A DNA stretch of 64,000 nucleotides from Campylobacteraceae bacterium (GTDB lineage Bacteria; Campylobacterota; Campylobacteria; Campylobacterales; Sulfurospirillaceae): positions 1 to 64,000 of the forward strand of contig JALUBH010000018.1 of the NCBI GenBank assembly GCA_027050775.1, read 5' to 3'. Below, in pieces: positions 1 to 8,949 of this stretch. The first letter of the stretch is position 1; each line of letters begins with the position of its first letter. The notes under the pieces are model-generated. The model did not search any database, was not told the origin of the DNA, and saw only the letters and a program-made list of their open reading frames with translations. The position numbers and the translations under genes were made by a program.

Positions 1-129
1 GAACTGTATCAGGAATTGGTATGAAATTTATCCTCAACTTTGTATATTTTTCAGTGAAATTATGGCAAAATATACAAAGTGATTATTGGATAAGAGGTGG
101 GTTTACACAGTTTATTTTACGGTCTCAAA

Positions 130-828
130 CTATTTGATTATGGCATAAGCTTTATCTAGCTCTTTATATAACTCATCTGCACCCAAAATCTTGGCATCCA
201 TGATTTCGAGCATGACGATATTGTCCTCTTTGCCATCCCATACTTTCTTGTAGCTTCCGTCTTTATATCCATGATTTTGTCTAAAACCGTTTAAGACATT
301 TTTTGCGATATAGTATTTATAAAGTATCTTTAGATTCACTCCACACTTCAGTGTCAAAGAAAAATAGTTTTTCAATAAACTATTATATATCTCTACCTGA
401 AAACCAGTAGTTTCATGCATGATTTTTTCTATGTCGTTTATAATTTCGGCAGAAGGTGCATCTTTGATACTGTTAGGTTCTTTGGTAAATCTCTCAAATC
501 CTTGCACATCAGTCACATCTCGCGCCATCCTGTCTATGCCTTTGCCTCTTCTTATTTTTCCATCTTCCAGTATCAAACTCATAACAAAATGCCATATATC
601 GACTATCTCTATGACTGCATTTTCCCAGTCTATCGGTTTTTCTATATCTTTCCAGTGTTTCCAGTTAAAACTGTCTATCAGCTCGGCACACTCCATATAT
701 ATACATCTTTTCCAGTTGATAATCTTATCGTTTTTAGTATATCCATTTTCCCAGCCGATTCCATTTGTCTCATCATTTAATTTTTGTTGCAGTAAAAGCA
801 TCTCTCTTATATACTCTAAATTTGTCAT
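130..828 (-). CDS. dut: Dimeric dUTPase (dUTP diphosphatase)
   Basis: 232 residues, the size of the all-alpha dimeric dUTPases of Campylobacter, which are unrelated to the trimeric beta-fold enzyme. It hydrolyses dUTP to dUMP and pyrophosphate, keeping uracil out of DNA and supplying dUMP for thymidylate. The two metal-binding motifs of the all-alpha NTP pyrophosphatase superfamily are visible: MECAELIDS with an ExxE (about residues 45-52) and EIVDIWHF with ExxD (about 74-81). The N-terminal stretch is rich in aromatic residues, as in this family. The ATG is preceded by a strong GAGGAG Shine-Dalgarno. It stands alone, divergent from the next gene. The family call is firm; the activity is inferred. 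Confidence 0.85.
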   Translation of the reverse strand: MTNLEYIREMLLLQQKLNDETNGIGWENGYTKNDKIINWKRCIYMECAELIDSFNWKHWKDIEKPIDWENAVIEIVDIWHFVMSLILEDGKIRRGKGIDRMARDVTDVQGFERFTKEPNSIKDAPSAEIINDIEKIMHETTGFQVEIYNSLLKNYFSLTLKCGVNLKILYKYYIAKNVLNGFRQNHGYKDGSYKKVWDGKEDNIVMLEIMDAKILGADELYKELDKAYAIIK

Positions 829-945
829 GCTATCTTCTCCTCTATATGTAAGGGGAGATTATACCATTTTTTTGTTACAAAATGGTAAAATACAAAAGTT
901 TTTAACCGCAAGTAACACCAACAACAGAAGCTTAAAGGAGTTTTT

Positions 946-1329
946 ATGTATTGCAATAGCTTTAGAATTTTGATTATGTTCCTTTTTACCTTTGGCGCAT
1001 TTGCCCTAAATACCTTTATACCGACTATACCTGTCATAGCTTGGTATTTTGGATCCATAAATCTCTTTTCGTTTATACTTTTTGGCATAGACAAGCTAAA
1101 TTCTACAAAGGATAGAAAAAGAGTTCCCGAGCTCACTTTTCACTTCTTTTCACTCATCGGAGGAATTGTTGGAATTCTATTGGGTGTTGTGTTGTTTAGG
1201 CATAAACTCAAAAGTAGAAATTTTTTGCTTGTTGAACTTGGTATCTTAGCTATCTGGTGCGTAGCTATATATCTTATAATTACCAATATAAGCGCTATCA
1301 TATCGTGGGGGCAAAGTATCAGTGGATAG
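946..1329 (+). CDS. DUF1294 family membrane protein
   Basis: 127 residues with about four hydrophobic segments, so a small inner-membrane protein. The central part (FGIDK, then PELTFHFFSLIGG, then LFRHKLKSRNF) is the recognisable DUF1294 signature: a charged loop between helices with a conserved R-H-K stretch. The function of the family is unknown. The ATG follows an AAGGAG Shine-Dalgarno at normal spacing. The 3' end overlaps the next gene by 8 bp, so the two are probably co-transcribed and coupled. No catalytic motif is apparent. Confidence 0.75.
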   Translation: MYCNSFRILIMFLFTFGAFALNTFIPTIPVIAWYFGSINLFSFILFGIDKLNSTKDRKRVPELTFHFFSLIGGIVGILLGVVLFRHKLKSRNFLLVELGILAIWCVAIYLIITNISAIISWGQSISG

Positions 1330-1729
1330 AAAGATAATCAACTTTATACAAAAACACCATGTCCTCTCTTGTTCATTTTTCGCTACAGAAAAAATTCACA
1401 GTGCTAGTTGTTTTTATATCTTTTTAGAGAATCCCTCTAGATTTGTAGTAGCTTCAAATCAAGACACTCTACATGTAGAGCTTGCCACAAAAAACCCAAA
1501 AGTATCTGGCACAATACACTTAGAAACCAAAAAAATCGGTAAAATACAGGGCATACAGTTTAACGGCAGCTGGAATGAAGCAAAAGACAGTGAAAAAAAA
1601 GCCTACCTAAAAAGGTACCCATACGCCATAGCACTAAATCCAAAACTATGGTGTATTTTGATAGAGTATATAAAATTTACAGACAACACTCTAGGCTTTG
1701 GCAAGAAACTAGAGTTTAGAAATATCTAG
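1322..1729 (+). CDS. YhbP/UPF0306-like flavin-binding split-barrel protein
   Basis: 135 residues starting at GTG inside the end of the DUF1294 gene. The pattern of an N-terminal helix ending in HVLSCSFF, a strand [15 protein letters not shown] and a later GIQFNGSW segment matches the pyridoxamine-5'-phosphate-oxidase-like split barrel of the UPF0306/YhbP proteins. No substrate is known for these. The last 21 bp overlap the 3' end of luxS on the opposite strand, so the two transcripts converge and no terminator hairpin was seen between them. The fold assignment is fairly confident; function is unknown. Confidence 0.6.
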   Translation: MDRKIINFIQKHHVLSCSFFATEKIHSASCFYIFLENPSRFVVASNQDTLHVELATKNPKVSGTIHLETKKIGKIQGIQFNGSWNEAKDSEKKAYLKRYPYAIALNPKLWCILIEYIKFTDNTLGFGKKLEFRNI

Positions 1730-2209
1730 CTTCAACTCAACATTGCTCATCACACCAATATCTTGTTCTATGATTTTTTTAGCTATCTCTTTTGCCTCTT
1801 TTAAGGAGTGCATCATATATGAACCGCACTGGTATTTATTTAGCTCCGGTATATCTTCTTGTGATTTTACCTTTAGTATATCTTCCATAGAACTTTTCCA
1901 AGCTTTAGCAACAACCTCCTCTTTCGGTGTTCCTAAAAGACTCATATAAAAGCCCGTCCTGCAGCCCATCGGTGAAATATCTATAATCTCAACTCCATCA
2001 CCATTTAGATGCTCTCTCATAAATCCTGCAAACAGATGCTCTAGCGTATGAATACCTTTTTCGCTCAGCATCTCTTTGTTTGGTCTGCAAAAACGAAGAT
2101 CAAAAACGGTGATATCGTCCCCACAAGGTGTTTTCATATTTTTGGCAACTCTAACTGCGGGTGCCGGCATCTTTGTATGGTCAACTTTAAAACTATCTAA
2201 TAATGGCAT
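1709..2209 (-). CDS. luxS: S-ribosylhomocysteine lyase LuxS
   Basis: 166 residues, the full family length. LuxS cleaves S-ribosylhomocysteine to homocysteine and 4,5-dihydroxypentane-2,3-dione, the precursor of autoinducer-2, in the activated methyl cycle. The metal-binding HTLEH motif (residues about 54-58) is intact, as is the conserved Cys in [13 protein letters not shown] (about 81-93) that acts in catalysis and the distal His region. The start ATG has an AAGGA Shine-Dalgarno. The gene is monocistronic here; its 3' end overlaps the convergent UPF0306 gene. Whether it serves signalling or only metabolism cannot be told from the sequence. Confidence 0.95.
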   Translation of the reverse strand: MPLLDSFKVDHTKMPAPAVRVAKNMKTPCGDDITVFDLRFCRPNKEMLSEKGIHTLEHLFAGFMREHLNGDGVEIIDISPMGCRTGFYMSLLGTPKEEVVAKAWKSSMEDILKVKSQEDIPELNKYQCGSYMMHSLKEAKEIAKKIIEQDIGVMSNVELKLDISKL

Positions 2210-2332
2210 GATATTTTTCCTTTTTATTTTTTAACCCCAGATATGTGCTTAGTGCGTAAGGTCAGTTAGTGAAATTATATCTAAAAATTGTAACTATTAA
2301 TTTAACTCAATTTGATATTAATATATTTTCAC

Positions 2333-2338
2333 TATAAT
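2333..2338 (+). promoter_or_regulatory. Predicted -10 box for the 64-residue gene
   Basis: A perfect TATAAT lies 34 bp before the ATG of the small CxxC protein, in AT-rich DNA typical of Campylobacterota promoters, which often lack a clear -35. Transcription would start near 2345. Confidence 0.6.
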
Positions 2339-2371
2339 ACAAATTCAAAAAACTTTATTAAAGGATAAAAA

Positions 2372-2566
2372 ATGGAAAAAAATGGCGTTCAAGTATGTAA
2401 TGTTTGCCTCAAGGCAAGTAATGACGGTCAAAAAAGAGTATATGTAAAAGCTATTTGCGATAATGAAGAGGTATTTGTATGTACTGCTTGTCTTCCAACT
2501 GTTATACATGAAAGTGCAAATGCTGTAAAAAGCAATGCTGAAGTGGAAAAAGTTTTAGGTTTATAA
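2372..2566 (+). CDS. Small CxxC/CxxC protein, putative zinc ribbon
   Basis: 64 residues. Two Cys pairs, CNVC near residue 9 and CTAC near residue 37, are about 25 residues apart with beta-prone sequence between, the layout of a minimal zinc ribbon. No enzyme motif is present and I do not recognise a named family. It has its own promoter (TATAAT at 2333), an AAAGG Shine-Dalgarno and a strong terminator, so it is a stand-alone expressed gene rather than a chance reading frame. A role in nucleic-acid or protein binding would be a guess. Confidence 0.65.
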   Translation: MEKNGVQVCNVCLKASNDGQKRVYVKAICDNEEVFVCTACLPTVIHESANAVKSNAEVEKVLGL

Positions 2567-2572
2567 AAAGAT

Positions 2573-2598
2573 TAACGGAGAGTTCAGACTCTCCGTTA
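2573..2598. terminator. Bidirectional rho-independent terminator
   Basis: An 11-bp perfect stem (TAACGGAGAGT paired with ACTCTCCGTTA, loop TCAG) lies between the convergent 64-residue gene and nifJ. Read on the minus strand it is followed by a T-rich run, so it can end the nifJ transcript; on the plus strand it follows the small gene directly. Confidence 0.8.
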
Positions 2599-2606
2599 AA
2601 TTAGGA

Positions 2607-5600
2607 CTATTCTACTTCGTTAGAGTAGTCTCCATCTGCCAATCTCTTTAGTTGTCTCCATCTAAATTGGGCATCTTTTCTATTTTTATCAAATAGCTCT
2701 TGTGCATGTTCAGGATTAGATTTTTTCAAAGCATTATATCTTACTTCGTGTAGTAAGAATTCTTCATATCTATCCCAATCGGGCTCTTTACAAGCTAATT
2801 TCATTGGGCTTTTACCCTCTTTCATGAGTCTTGGATCATAAGTGTAAGTTGGCCAGTATCCACAAGTCGTAGCAAGAGCTGCTTGATTACCTGATTGTCC
2901 CATTCCACCCTTTACACCATGCGCTATACAAGGAGAGTAAGCGATTATAACTGAAACTCCAGGATAATCCTCAGCATCTTTCATCACTTTTAGCGTATGT
3001 GCCTGAGAAGCATTTGAGTTAATACTTGCTACATATATGTTGCCGTAAGTCATAGCTATCTGTCCTAAATCTTTTTTCATAACAGCTTTTCCTGAAGCTG
3101 TAAATTCTGCAACTGATCCTCTATGCGATGCTTTTGAACTTTGTCCACCTGTGTTTGAGTAAACTTCCGTATCAACTACTAAAATATTTACATCTTCACC
3201 GCTAGCACTTACATGATCCAATCCGCCATAGCCTATATCATAAGCCCAGCCGTCTCCACCGATGATCCATTGTGATTTTTTAGCTATATATCTTTTGATT
3301 GTATAAAGTTCTGCGACACTAGGGATGTCAAGGTTTTCTTCCAAAAGTGGAACCATTCTGTCTCGTATCTCTGCTGTTTTCACTCTGTCATTTTTATACT
3401 CTAAGAAATCCTTATATAGTGCAACTAACGCATTTGGAACTTCATCCATAGAGTTTGCCATGATATTTGCTGCTCTGTTTCTTATAGTTTCATTTGCTAT
3501 ATGCATACCCATACCAAACTCAGCATTGTCTTCAAAAAGTGAATTTGCCCAAGCAGGTCCATGACCTTCTGCGTTTTTGGTATATGGAGTTGATGGCATT
3601 GAAGCACCATAGATAGAAGAACAACCTGTTGCATTTGCTATCATCATATGTTCACCATAAAGCTGAGTTGCCAAAGAGATATATGGAGTTTCACCACATC
3701 CCGGACATGCACCATGGAATTCAAACAACGGCTTGGCAAATTGTGAACCTTTTACAGTTGTTTTCTTAACAAAATCATCTTTGTATGTTACTTTTTGGAA
3801 GAGATAATCAGCATTTTCTTGCTCATTATTGTCTAATTCTTGATTTATTGGAACCATCACAAGAGATTTTTCTTTTGTAGGGCAAATTTCTGCACAAAGT
3901 TCACATCCGGTACAATCAAGGGTAGAGACTTGGATTTTGTATTTTAAGCCTTTACCTTTTAACTCTTTGCCTTTAGCGTCAAGAACATGGTTTTTAACTC
4001 CCTGTGGTGCACTTTCTAACTCTTCATCATTTATCAAAAATGGTCTGATTACTGAGTGAGGGCAGACAAATGAACACTGGTTACACTGGATACATGTATC
4101 TTCATTCCATGTAGGAACCATTGTAGCTACGCCTCTTTTCTCATATGCTGTTGAGCCATTTTCTGCTGAACCATCTACATGATTCATAAATACAGAAACA
4201 GGCAGTTCATCTCCAAGTGCCTTATTCATCGGTTTACAGATTGATTCTATAAAATGATCTCCCGGATATTTTTCAGGAACAGCGAGTGAAATCTCCTCAC
4301 TCAAATCTGCCCATGCAGGATCAACTGTCACTTCTTCAAGTCCTGCTTCTCCACTATCTATGGCTTTGTAGTTCATCTCTACTATATACTCACCTTTTTT
4401 GATATATGATTTGTGAGCAAACTCTTTCATAAACTCTTTTGCTTTTTCAAACTCGATGATATCTGCTAGTTTAAAGAAAGCTGCTTGCATGATAGTGTTG
4501 GTTCTATTTCCTAATCCGATATCTCTTGCTATTTTTGTAGCGTTTATAACATAAAATTTAGCATGTTTTTCGGCCAATGTTTTTTTAAATTTGTTTGGTA
4601 CTCTTTTGGCAGTTTCCGCTGCATCCCAAATGGAGTTAAGCAAGAATGTACCGCCGTCTTTTAGTCCGCCAATCATATCATATACATCCATATAAGCCGC
4701 AACTGAACAAGCCACAAAATCCGGTCTTGTTACAAGGTAAGTCGAACGGATTGGATTTGGTCCGAATCTTAGGTGACTTCTTGTATAACCACCTGATTTT
4801 TTAGAATCATAAGCAAAATATGCCTGAGCGTAAAGGTCAGTTTTATCACCTATAATCTTAACAGAGTTTTTATTTGCACCGACTGTACCATCAGCTCCTA
4901 TTCCATAAAATAGACACTCTTTTACACCTTCTCCACCTAGTGAGATATTTTCTCCTAACGGCAATGATTTAAATGTAACATCATCTATAATTCCGATTGT
5001 AAAATCATTCTTTGGTTCATCCGCTTCAAGATTTTGGAAAGTTGCTATGATTTGTGCAGGATTTGTGTCTTTTGAAGACAATCCATATCTGCCGCCAACT
5101 ACAATAGGAGCATTTTTCTTTCCATAGTATGCTGCTCGGATATCTAAAAATAGTGGTTCTCCGATGCTTCCCGGCTCTTTTGTCCTATCAAGTACTGCTA
5201 CTTTTTCTACGGTTGTAGGTACTACATCAAAAAAGTATTTTAAGCTAAACGGACGATACAAGTGAACAACAACCAAACCAACTTTTTCACCTTTTTCTCT
5301 TAAGAAATCAACTGTTTCTTTGATGGTTTCAGTCACAGAACCCATAGCTACGATAATTCGTGTAGCTTCAGGATCTCCATAGTAGGTAAATGGCTTATAA
5401 TCTCTACCTGTCTCTTTTGAAATCTCAGCCATATAATCCGCCACTACATCAGGAAGTGCATCATAAAACTTGTTTTGAGCCTCTCTTCCTTGAAAATAAA
5501 TATCATCATTTTGTGCAGTACCTCTAGTTTTTGGATCTTCTGGACTTAGTGCATCTGCTCTAAACTTTGCCACCGCTTCTTTGTCTAGCAATCTGTCCCA

Positions 5601-6170
5601 TACTGCATAATCCATCACTTCGATTTTTTGAATCTCGTGCGAAGTTCTAAAACCATCAAAAAAATGCAAAAATGGCACTCTTCCCCTTATGGCTGAAAGA
5701 TGCGCAACACCTGCTAAATCCATAGCCTCTTGAACTGAACCTGAAGCCAAAATAGCAAATCCGGTTTGTCTTGTTGCATACACATCTTGGTGATCTCCGA
5801 AGATAGAGAGTGCTTGGGTAGCTAGGGATCTTGCAGCTACATGTATGACTGCGGGCAAAAGTTGTCCTGCCATCTTGTACATATTTGGTATCTTAAGAAG
5901 CAATCCTTGAGATGCTGTATATGTCGTAGTAAGTGCGCCTGATTGAAGTGAACCGTGGACAGCTCCGGCAGCTCCGCCTTCACTTTGCATTTCAACCAAT
6001 TTCACAGGCATACCGAACAAGTTCTTTTTACCTTTACTAGCCCACATATCAGTGTGCTCTGCCATAGGCGAAGAAGGTGTTATCGGATATATACCCGCAA
6101 CTTCTGTAAAAGCGTATGCTGAGTGAGCTGCAGCTTCATTTCCATCCATAGTCTTCATTACTTTTGCCAT
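2607..6170 (-). CDS. nifJ: Pyruvate:ferredoxin/flavodoxin oxidoreductase, single-chain NifJ type
   Basis: 1187 residues, the full length of the fused homodimeric enzyme. It interconverts pyruvate + CoA and acetyl-CoA + CO2, passing electrons to ferredoxin or flavodoxin. Domains in order: N-terminal pyruvate-binding domain (YPITPSSPMAEHTD near 28), the gamma-like domain (about 420-600), a two-cluster ferredoxin domain (CIQCNQCSFVCP near 690 and CTGCELCAEICP near 745), and the C-terminal thiamine-diphosphate domain (CPGCGETPYI near 820, GDGWAYDIGYGG and DTEVYSNTGGQSS near 970-1000). All four domain types are intact. It is monocistronic, with a 219-bp AT-rich leader region and a terminator. A second, four-subunit enzyme of the same reaction lies at 52.6-55.8 kb. 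Confidence 0.96.
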   Translation of the reverse strand: MAKVMKTMDGNEAAAHSAYAFTEVAGIYPITPSSPMAEHTDMWASKGKKNLFGMPVKLVEMQSEGGAAGAVHGSLQSGALTTTYTASQGLLLKIPNMYKMAGQLLPAVIHVAARSLATQALSIFGDHQDVYATRQTGFAILASGSVQEAMDLAGVAHLSAIRGRVPFLHFFDGFRTSHEIQKIEVMDYAVWDRLLDKEAVAKFRADALSPEDPKTRGTAQNDDIYFQGREAQNKFYDALPDVVADYMAEISKETGRDYKPFTYYGDPEATRIIVAMGSVTETIKETVDFLREKGEKVGLVVVHLYRPFSLKYFFDVVPTTVEKVAVLDRTKEPGSIGEPLFLDIRAAYYGKKNAPIVVGGRYGLSSKDTNPAQIIATFQNLEADEPKNDFTIGIIDDVTFKSLPLGENISLGGEGVKECLFYGIGADGTVGANKNSVKIIGDKTDLYAQAYFAYDSKKSGGYTRSHLRFGPNPIRSTYLVTRPDFVACSVAAYMDVYDMIGGLKDGGTFLLNSIWDAAETAKRVPNKFKKTLAEKHAKFYVINATKIARDIGLGNRTNTIMQAAFFKLADIIEFEKAKEFMKEFAHKSYIKKGEYIVEMNYKAIDSGEAGLEEVTVDPAWADLSEEISLAVPEKYPGDHFIESICKPMNKALGDELPVSVFMNHVDGSAENGSTAYEKRGVATMVPTWNEDTCIQCNQCSFVCPHSVIRPFLINDEELESAPQGVKNHVLDAKGKELKGKGLKYKIQVSTLDCTGCELCAEICPTKEKSLVMVPINQELDNNEQENADYLFQKVTYKDDFVKKTTVKGSQFAKPLFEFHGACPGCGETPYISLATQLYGEHMMIANATGCSSIYGASMPSTPYTKNAEGHGPAWANSLFEDNAEFGMGMHIANETIRNRAANIMANSMDEVPNALVALYKDFLEYKNDRVKTAEIRDRMVPLLEENLDIPSVAELYTIKRYIAKKSQWIIGGDGWAYDIGYGGLDHVSASGEDVNILVVDTEVYSNTGGQSSKASHRGSVAEFTASGKAVMKKDLGQIAMTYGNIYVASINSNASQAHTLKVMKDAEDYPGVSVIIAYSPCIAHGVKGGMGQSGNQAALATTCGYWPTYTYDPRLMKEGKSPMKLACKEPDWDRYEEFLLHEVRYNALKKSNPEHAQELFDKNRKDAQFRWRQLKRLADGDYSNEVE

Positions 6171-6389
6171 AATCTATCCCCTTTATTAAGTTTTATTTTT
6201 ATAATTTTAGTAGAGTTATTAAAATCATACTATTTTACATAGCATTATCTTAATAACCTATTAATGTGTAATAATATTATAAATTAGATTAAATTAATTA
6301 TTCATGTGCGCATTAAATAAAAAAATTTATATTAATTTGTATATGGGAAATCTTAACATATTGATATGACAATTTCATAAAAAAACATC
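6171..6389 (-). promoter_or_regulatory. nifJ upstream region with predicted -10 box
   Basis: This 219-bp non-coding stretch is very AT-rich. The minus strand carries a TATAAT at 6281-6276, about 100 nt before the nifJ ATG, embedded in the near-palindrome ATATTATAAAT. No clear terminator for the upstream HAD gene was found. No operator of a known regulator could be recognised. Confidence 0.45.
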
Positions 6390-7058
6390 TTATACGCTTA
6401 AAATAAATTTCACTGCATCAAGAGAGTTTGAAAATATATTCTCGCTTAAACTTTCAAGTTCTTTTCTCTCTCCATAGCCGCAAGTTACTCCAACACAATT
6501 TACTTCTGCATTTTTTGCACTTTGGAGGTCCATTACAGTATCTCCTATCATCCATGTATCTTCATTTTTTACTTTTAGTTTAGTCATTGCTTTTAGTATC
6601 GGTTCAGCATGAGGTTTTGGATTTTGCACATCTTCTCTTCCGACAAGTACAGCAAAGTATCTCAAAATTTCCATATGTTCTAATAATTCTATTGAATACC
6701 TTTTTGTTTTTGTAGTTACAATACCAAGAGTTGCAAATCTACTCGCTTCTTCCAAAGCTTCTTTGGCATAAGGCAAAAGTATAGTCTTTTTTCTTGAAAT
6801 TTTCCGATAGTGCTCTTTATAATTTTTTATAATTTCTTGTATATTTTCCTCAGGCACGCCTAGTCCATCATACATGATTTCCAAAGGATGCCCTATGAGA
6901 GACTTTATCAAGTTATCACTTGGTGTTTTTATGCCAAATACTTTAAAGCTCTCATCAAAACTCTCCAAGATAGCCTCAGTTGAGTCTATGAGAGTACCGT
7001 CCAAATCAAAAAGTATGGTTGCCTTATTTTTCTTATTCACTTTAAAACTACCGGGCAT
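6390..7058 (-). CDS. HAD-superfamily phosphatase, phosphoglycolate-phosphatase-like
   Basis: 222 residues. Motif I is ILFDLDGTLIDST (nucleophile Asp about residue 18), motif II/III includes TTKTKRYS and the C-terminal GDTVMDLQSAKNAE, and a helical cap sits between residues 30 and 90. This is the Gph/PGMB-like subgroup; the natural substrate is unknown. It is the last gene of the M20-dppABCDF operon and overlaps dppF by 22 bp. A GTG at 7040, overlapping the dppF stop as GTGA, is an equally good start and would remove only six residues. A second Gph-like protein is at 55.8 kb. Confidence 0.75.
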   Translation of the reverse strand: MPGSFKVNKKNKATILFDLDGTLIDSTEAILESFDESFKVFGIKTPSDNLIKSLIGHPLEIMYDGLGVPEENIQEIIKNYKEHYRKISRKKTILLPYAKEALEEASRFATLGIVTTKTKRYSIELLEHMEILRYFAVLVGREDVQNPKPHAEPILKAMTKLKVKNEDTWMIGDTVMDLQSAKNAEVNCVGVTCGYGERKELESLSENIFSNSLDAVKFILSV

Positions 7059-8011
7059 CTAACCATATGGTTATTACCACTATCAACTAACTCAGGATGG
7101 CTCAAAGTACAGCTTTCTTTTTTGTATATACATCTATTTTGAAAAAAACATCCCTTTGGCAAATCTATTGGACTTTGAATTTCACCTGTTTTTAGCACAC
7201 TTTCGGTTGCAAGAGGTGTGTGAATGTCAGGTACTGTAGAGAAAAGCATCTTAGTGTACGGATGTTTTGGCTCTTTAAAAAGCTCTTTTTTACTAGCATA
7301 CTCTACAATCTCACCTAGATACATCACGGCTATATAGTCACTTATGTGTTTAACTACGCTTATATCATGGGTGATGAAGAGCATTGTTGAGTGAAATTTT
7401 TCTTGTAAATCCATCATTAGATTTAAGATTTGAGCTTGTATAGAGACATCTAGCGCCGAAATAGGCTCATCTGCCAATATAAGTTCGGGTTTTAAAATCA
7501 TCGCTCTAGCTATTGCTATTCTTTGTCGCTGACCTCCTGAAAATTGGTGTGGATAACGCTCAAGATAGCTATAATCAATCCCTACATCATCACAAAGAGA
7601 CAAGAGTGCCTCTCGCCTTTCGCTTTTATTCATATTTGTATGGATTCTCAAAGGTTGCTCAAGTATGGTTTTTATCTTTTTCCTTGGATTTAGTGAAGAG
7701 TAAGGGTCTTGAAAAATCATCTGTATATCTTTTTGTATATCGCCTCTCTTGCTTGGCGCCAACTCCGCTATATCTTCATCTCTAAATATAACTTCTCCTT
7801 TTGTTGCTTGATAAAGCCCCAAAATAACTTTTCCAACAGTAGTCTTACCACAGCCACTCTCTCCAACCAAAGAGAGGGTTTTTCCCTTATATATATCAAA
7901 GCTTACTCTATTTAGTGCATGTAAATCTTTTTTTTCAAAAGCACCAACTTTTACACTAAAAATTTTCTCTACTTCCTTTACTTCTAAAAGCTTTACTTCA
8001 CTTTGTGGCAA
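7037..8011 (-). CDS. dppF: Peptide ABC transporter ATPase, DppF/OppF type
   Basis: 324 residues. Walker A GESGCGKTT (about 55-63), the ABC signature FSGGQRQRIAIARA (about 158-171), Walker B ELILADEP and the H-loop ITHDIS are intact. The C-terminal extension has the oligopeptide-ABC Cys pattern (CFFQNRC...C...C, about 280-320). It energises the DppBC permease with DppD. The start is TTG at good spacing from an AAAAGGAT Shine-Dalgarno and overlaps dppD by 19 bp. Specificity for dipeptides rather than other peptides or nickel is an inference from the binding protein and gene context. Confidence 0.9.
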   Translation of the reverse strand: MPQSEVKLLEVKEVEKIFSVKVGAFEKKDLHALNRVSFDIYKGKTLSLVGESGCGKTTVGKVILGLYQATKGEVIFRDEDIAELAPSKRGDIQKDIQMIFQDPYSSLNPRKKIKTILEQPLRIHTNMNKSERREALLSLCDDVGIDYSYLERYPHQFSGGQRQRIAIARAMILKPELILADEPISALDVSIQAQILNLMMDLQEKFHSTMLFITHDISVVKHISDYIAVMYLGEIVEYASKKELFKEPKHPYTKMLFSTVPDIHTPLATESVLKTGEIQSPIDLPKGCFFQNRCIYKKESCTLSHPELVDSGNNHMVRCPVVLK

Positions 8012-8949
8012 AATACAATCCTTTTATCTATCTCTTGTCGCGGTGGATAGATATCACACTGCTCATCTGCTAATTCGCATCTGTCTTTAAAATAACAACC
8101 TTTGGGCAATCCTAAGAGCGATGGCATGATTCCGGGTATCTGATAAAGTCTCTTTCTATCGTCATTTAACTTCGGCAAACACTCGATTAAGCCTTTTGTG
8201 TACGGATGCAAAGGGTTAAAAATGATATCTTCTTTTTTACCGTACTCCACGATTCTACCTGCGTACATAACGGCTATTTTATCACAAAGCTGTGAAACTA
8301 CTGCTATATCGTGAGTTATGAGTATGAGTGCCGAATGAAACTCTTGGCTGAGTTTTTTCATCAAGTATAAGATTTGCGCTTGTATAGTCACATCTAGTGC
8401 GGTTGTTGGCTCATCTGCAACAAGAAGTTTCGGGTTATTTAAAAGTGCCATAGCTATCACAACTCTTTGCTTCATACCGCCTGATAATTGATGCGGATAG
8501 CTTTTCATCCTCTTTTGCGCTGCCGGTAATCCTACGGTTTTCAGTATCTCTACACAGGCACTATAAGCTTCTTTTTTCGATACACCTTTTTTATGATAAA
8601 GTATCGCTTCCATCATCTGTTCACCAATGCTGATGACAGGGTTTAGCGATGTCTGAGGATCTTGAAAGATCATAGAAATCTCATCTCCTCTTATCTTTTG
8701 GAGTTCATCATCATCTAATTTTACCAAATCTCGCCCGTTAAATATTATCTCCCCTTCAACTATTTTTCCAGGGGGATCAATCAAACCTAAAATAGAAAAT
8801 GCTGTGATTGATTTTCCCGCTCCACTCTCACCGACAATTCCTAAAATCTCACCTTTTTCTATCGAAAAACTTGTACCGTCAACAGACTTTACAACACCAT
8901 TTCTTGTAAAAAAATATGTTTTTAAATTTTTAATCTCTAATAATGCCAT
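7993..8949 (-). CDS. dppD: Peptide ABC transporter ATPase, DppD/OppD type
   Basis: 318 residues from the ATG at 8949. That start (MALLEIKNLKTYFF) is preferred over upstream in-frame codons, which lie inside dppC, because it overlaps the dppC stop by one base (TAATG) and begins exactly at the first beta strand of the family. Walker A GESGAGKS, signature LSGGMKQRVVIAMAL, Walker B LLVADEPT and H-loop ITHDIAVV are intact, as is the C-terminal Cys-containing oligopeptide domain (GCYFKDRC...C...C). It pairs with DppF as the ATPase heterodimer. Confidence 0.9.
   Translation of the reverse strand: MALLEIKNLKTYFFTRNGVVKSVDGTSFSIEKGEILGIVGESGAGKSITAFSILGLIDPPGKIVEGEIIFNGRDLVKLDDDELQKIRGDEISMIFQDPQTSLNPVISIGEQMMEAILYHKKGVSKKEAYSACVEILKTVGLPAAQKRMKSYPHQLSGGMKQRVVIAMALLNNPKLLVADEPTTALDVTIQAQILYLMKKLSQEFHSALILITHDIAVVSQLCDKIAVMYAGRIVEYGKKEDIIFNPLHPYTKGLIECLPKLNDDRKRLYQIPGIMPSLLGLPKGCYFKDRCELADEQCDIYPPRQEIDKRIVFCHKVK

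Noticed and set aside
1-137. A plus-strand frame open from the window edge to the TGA at 137
   Set aside because: It overlaps the end of dut, shows no family features in about 44 codons and other frames are open almost as long; it cannot be supported as a gene end.
419-973. Long plus-strand reading frame opposite dut
   Set aside because: It is the complement of a gene with clear active-site motifs, is Ser/Ile-rich as shadow frames are, and has no Shine-Dalgarno.
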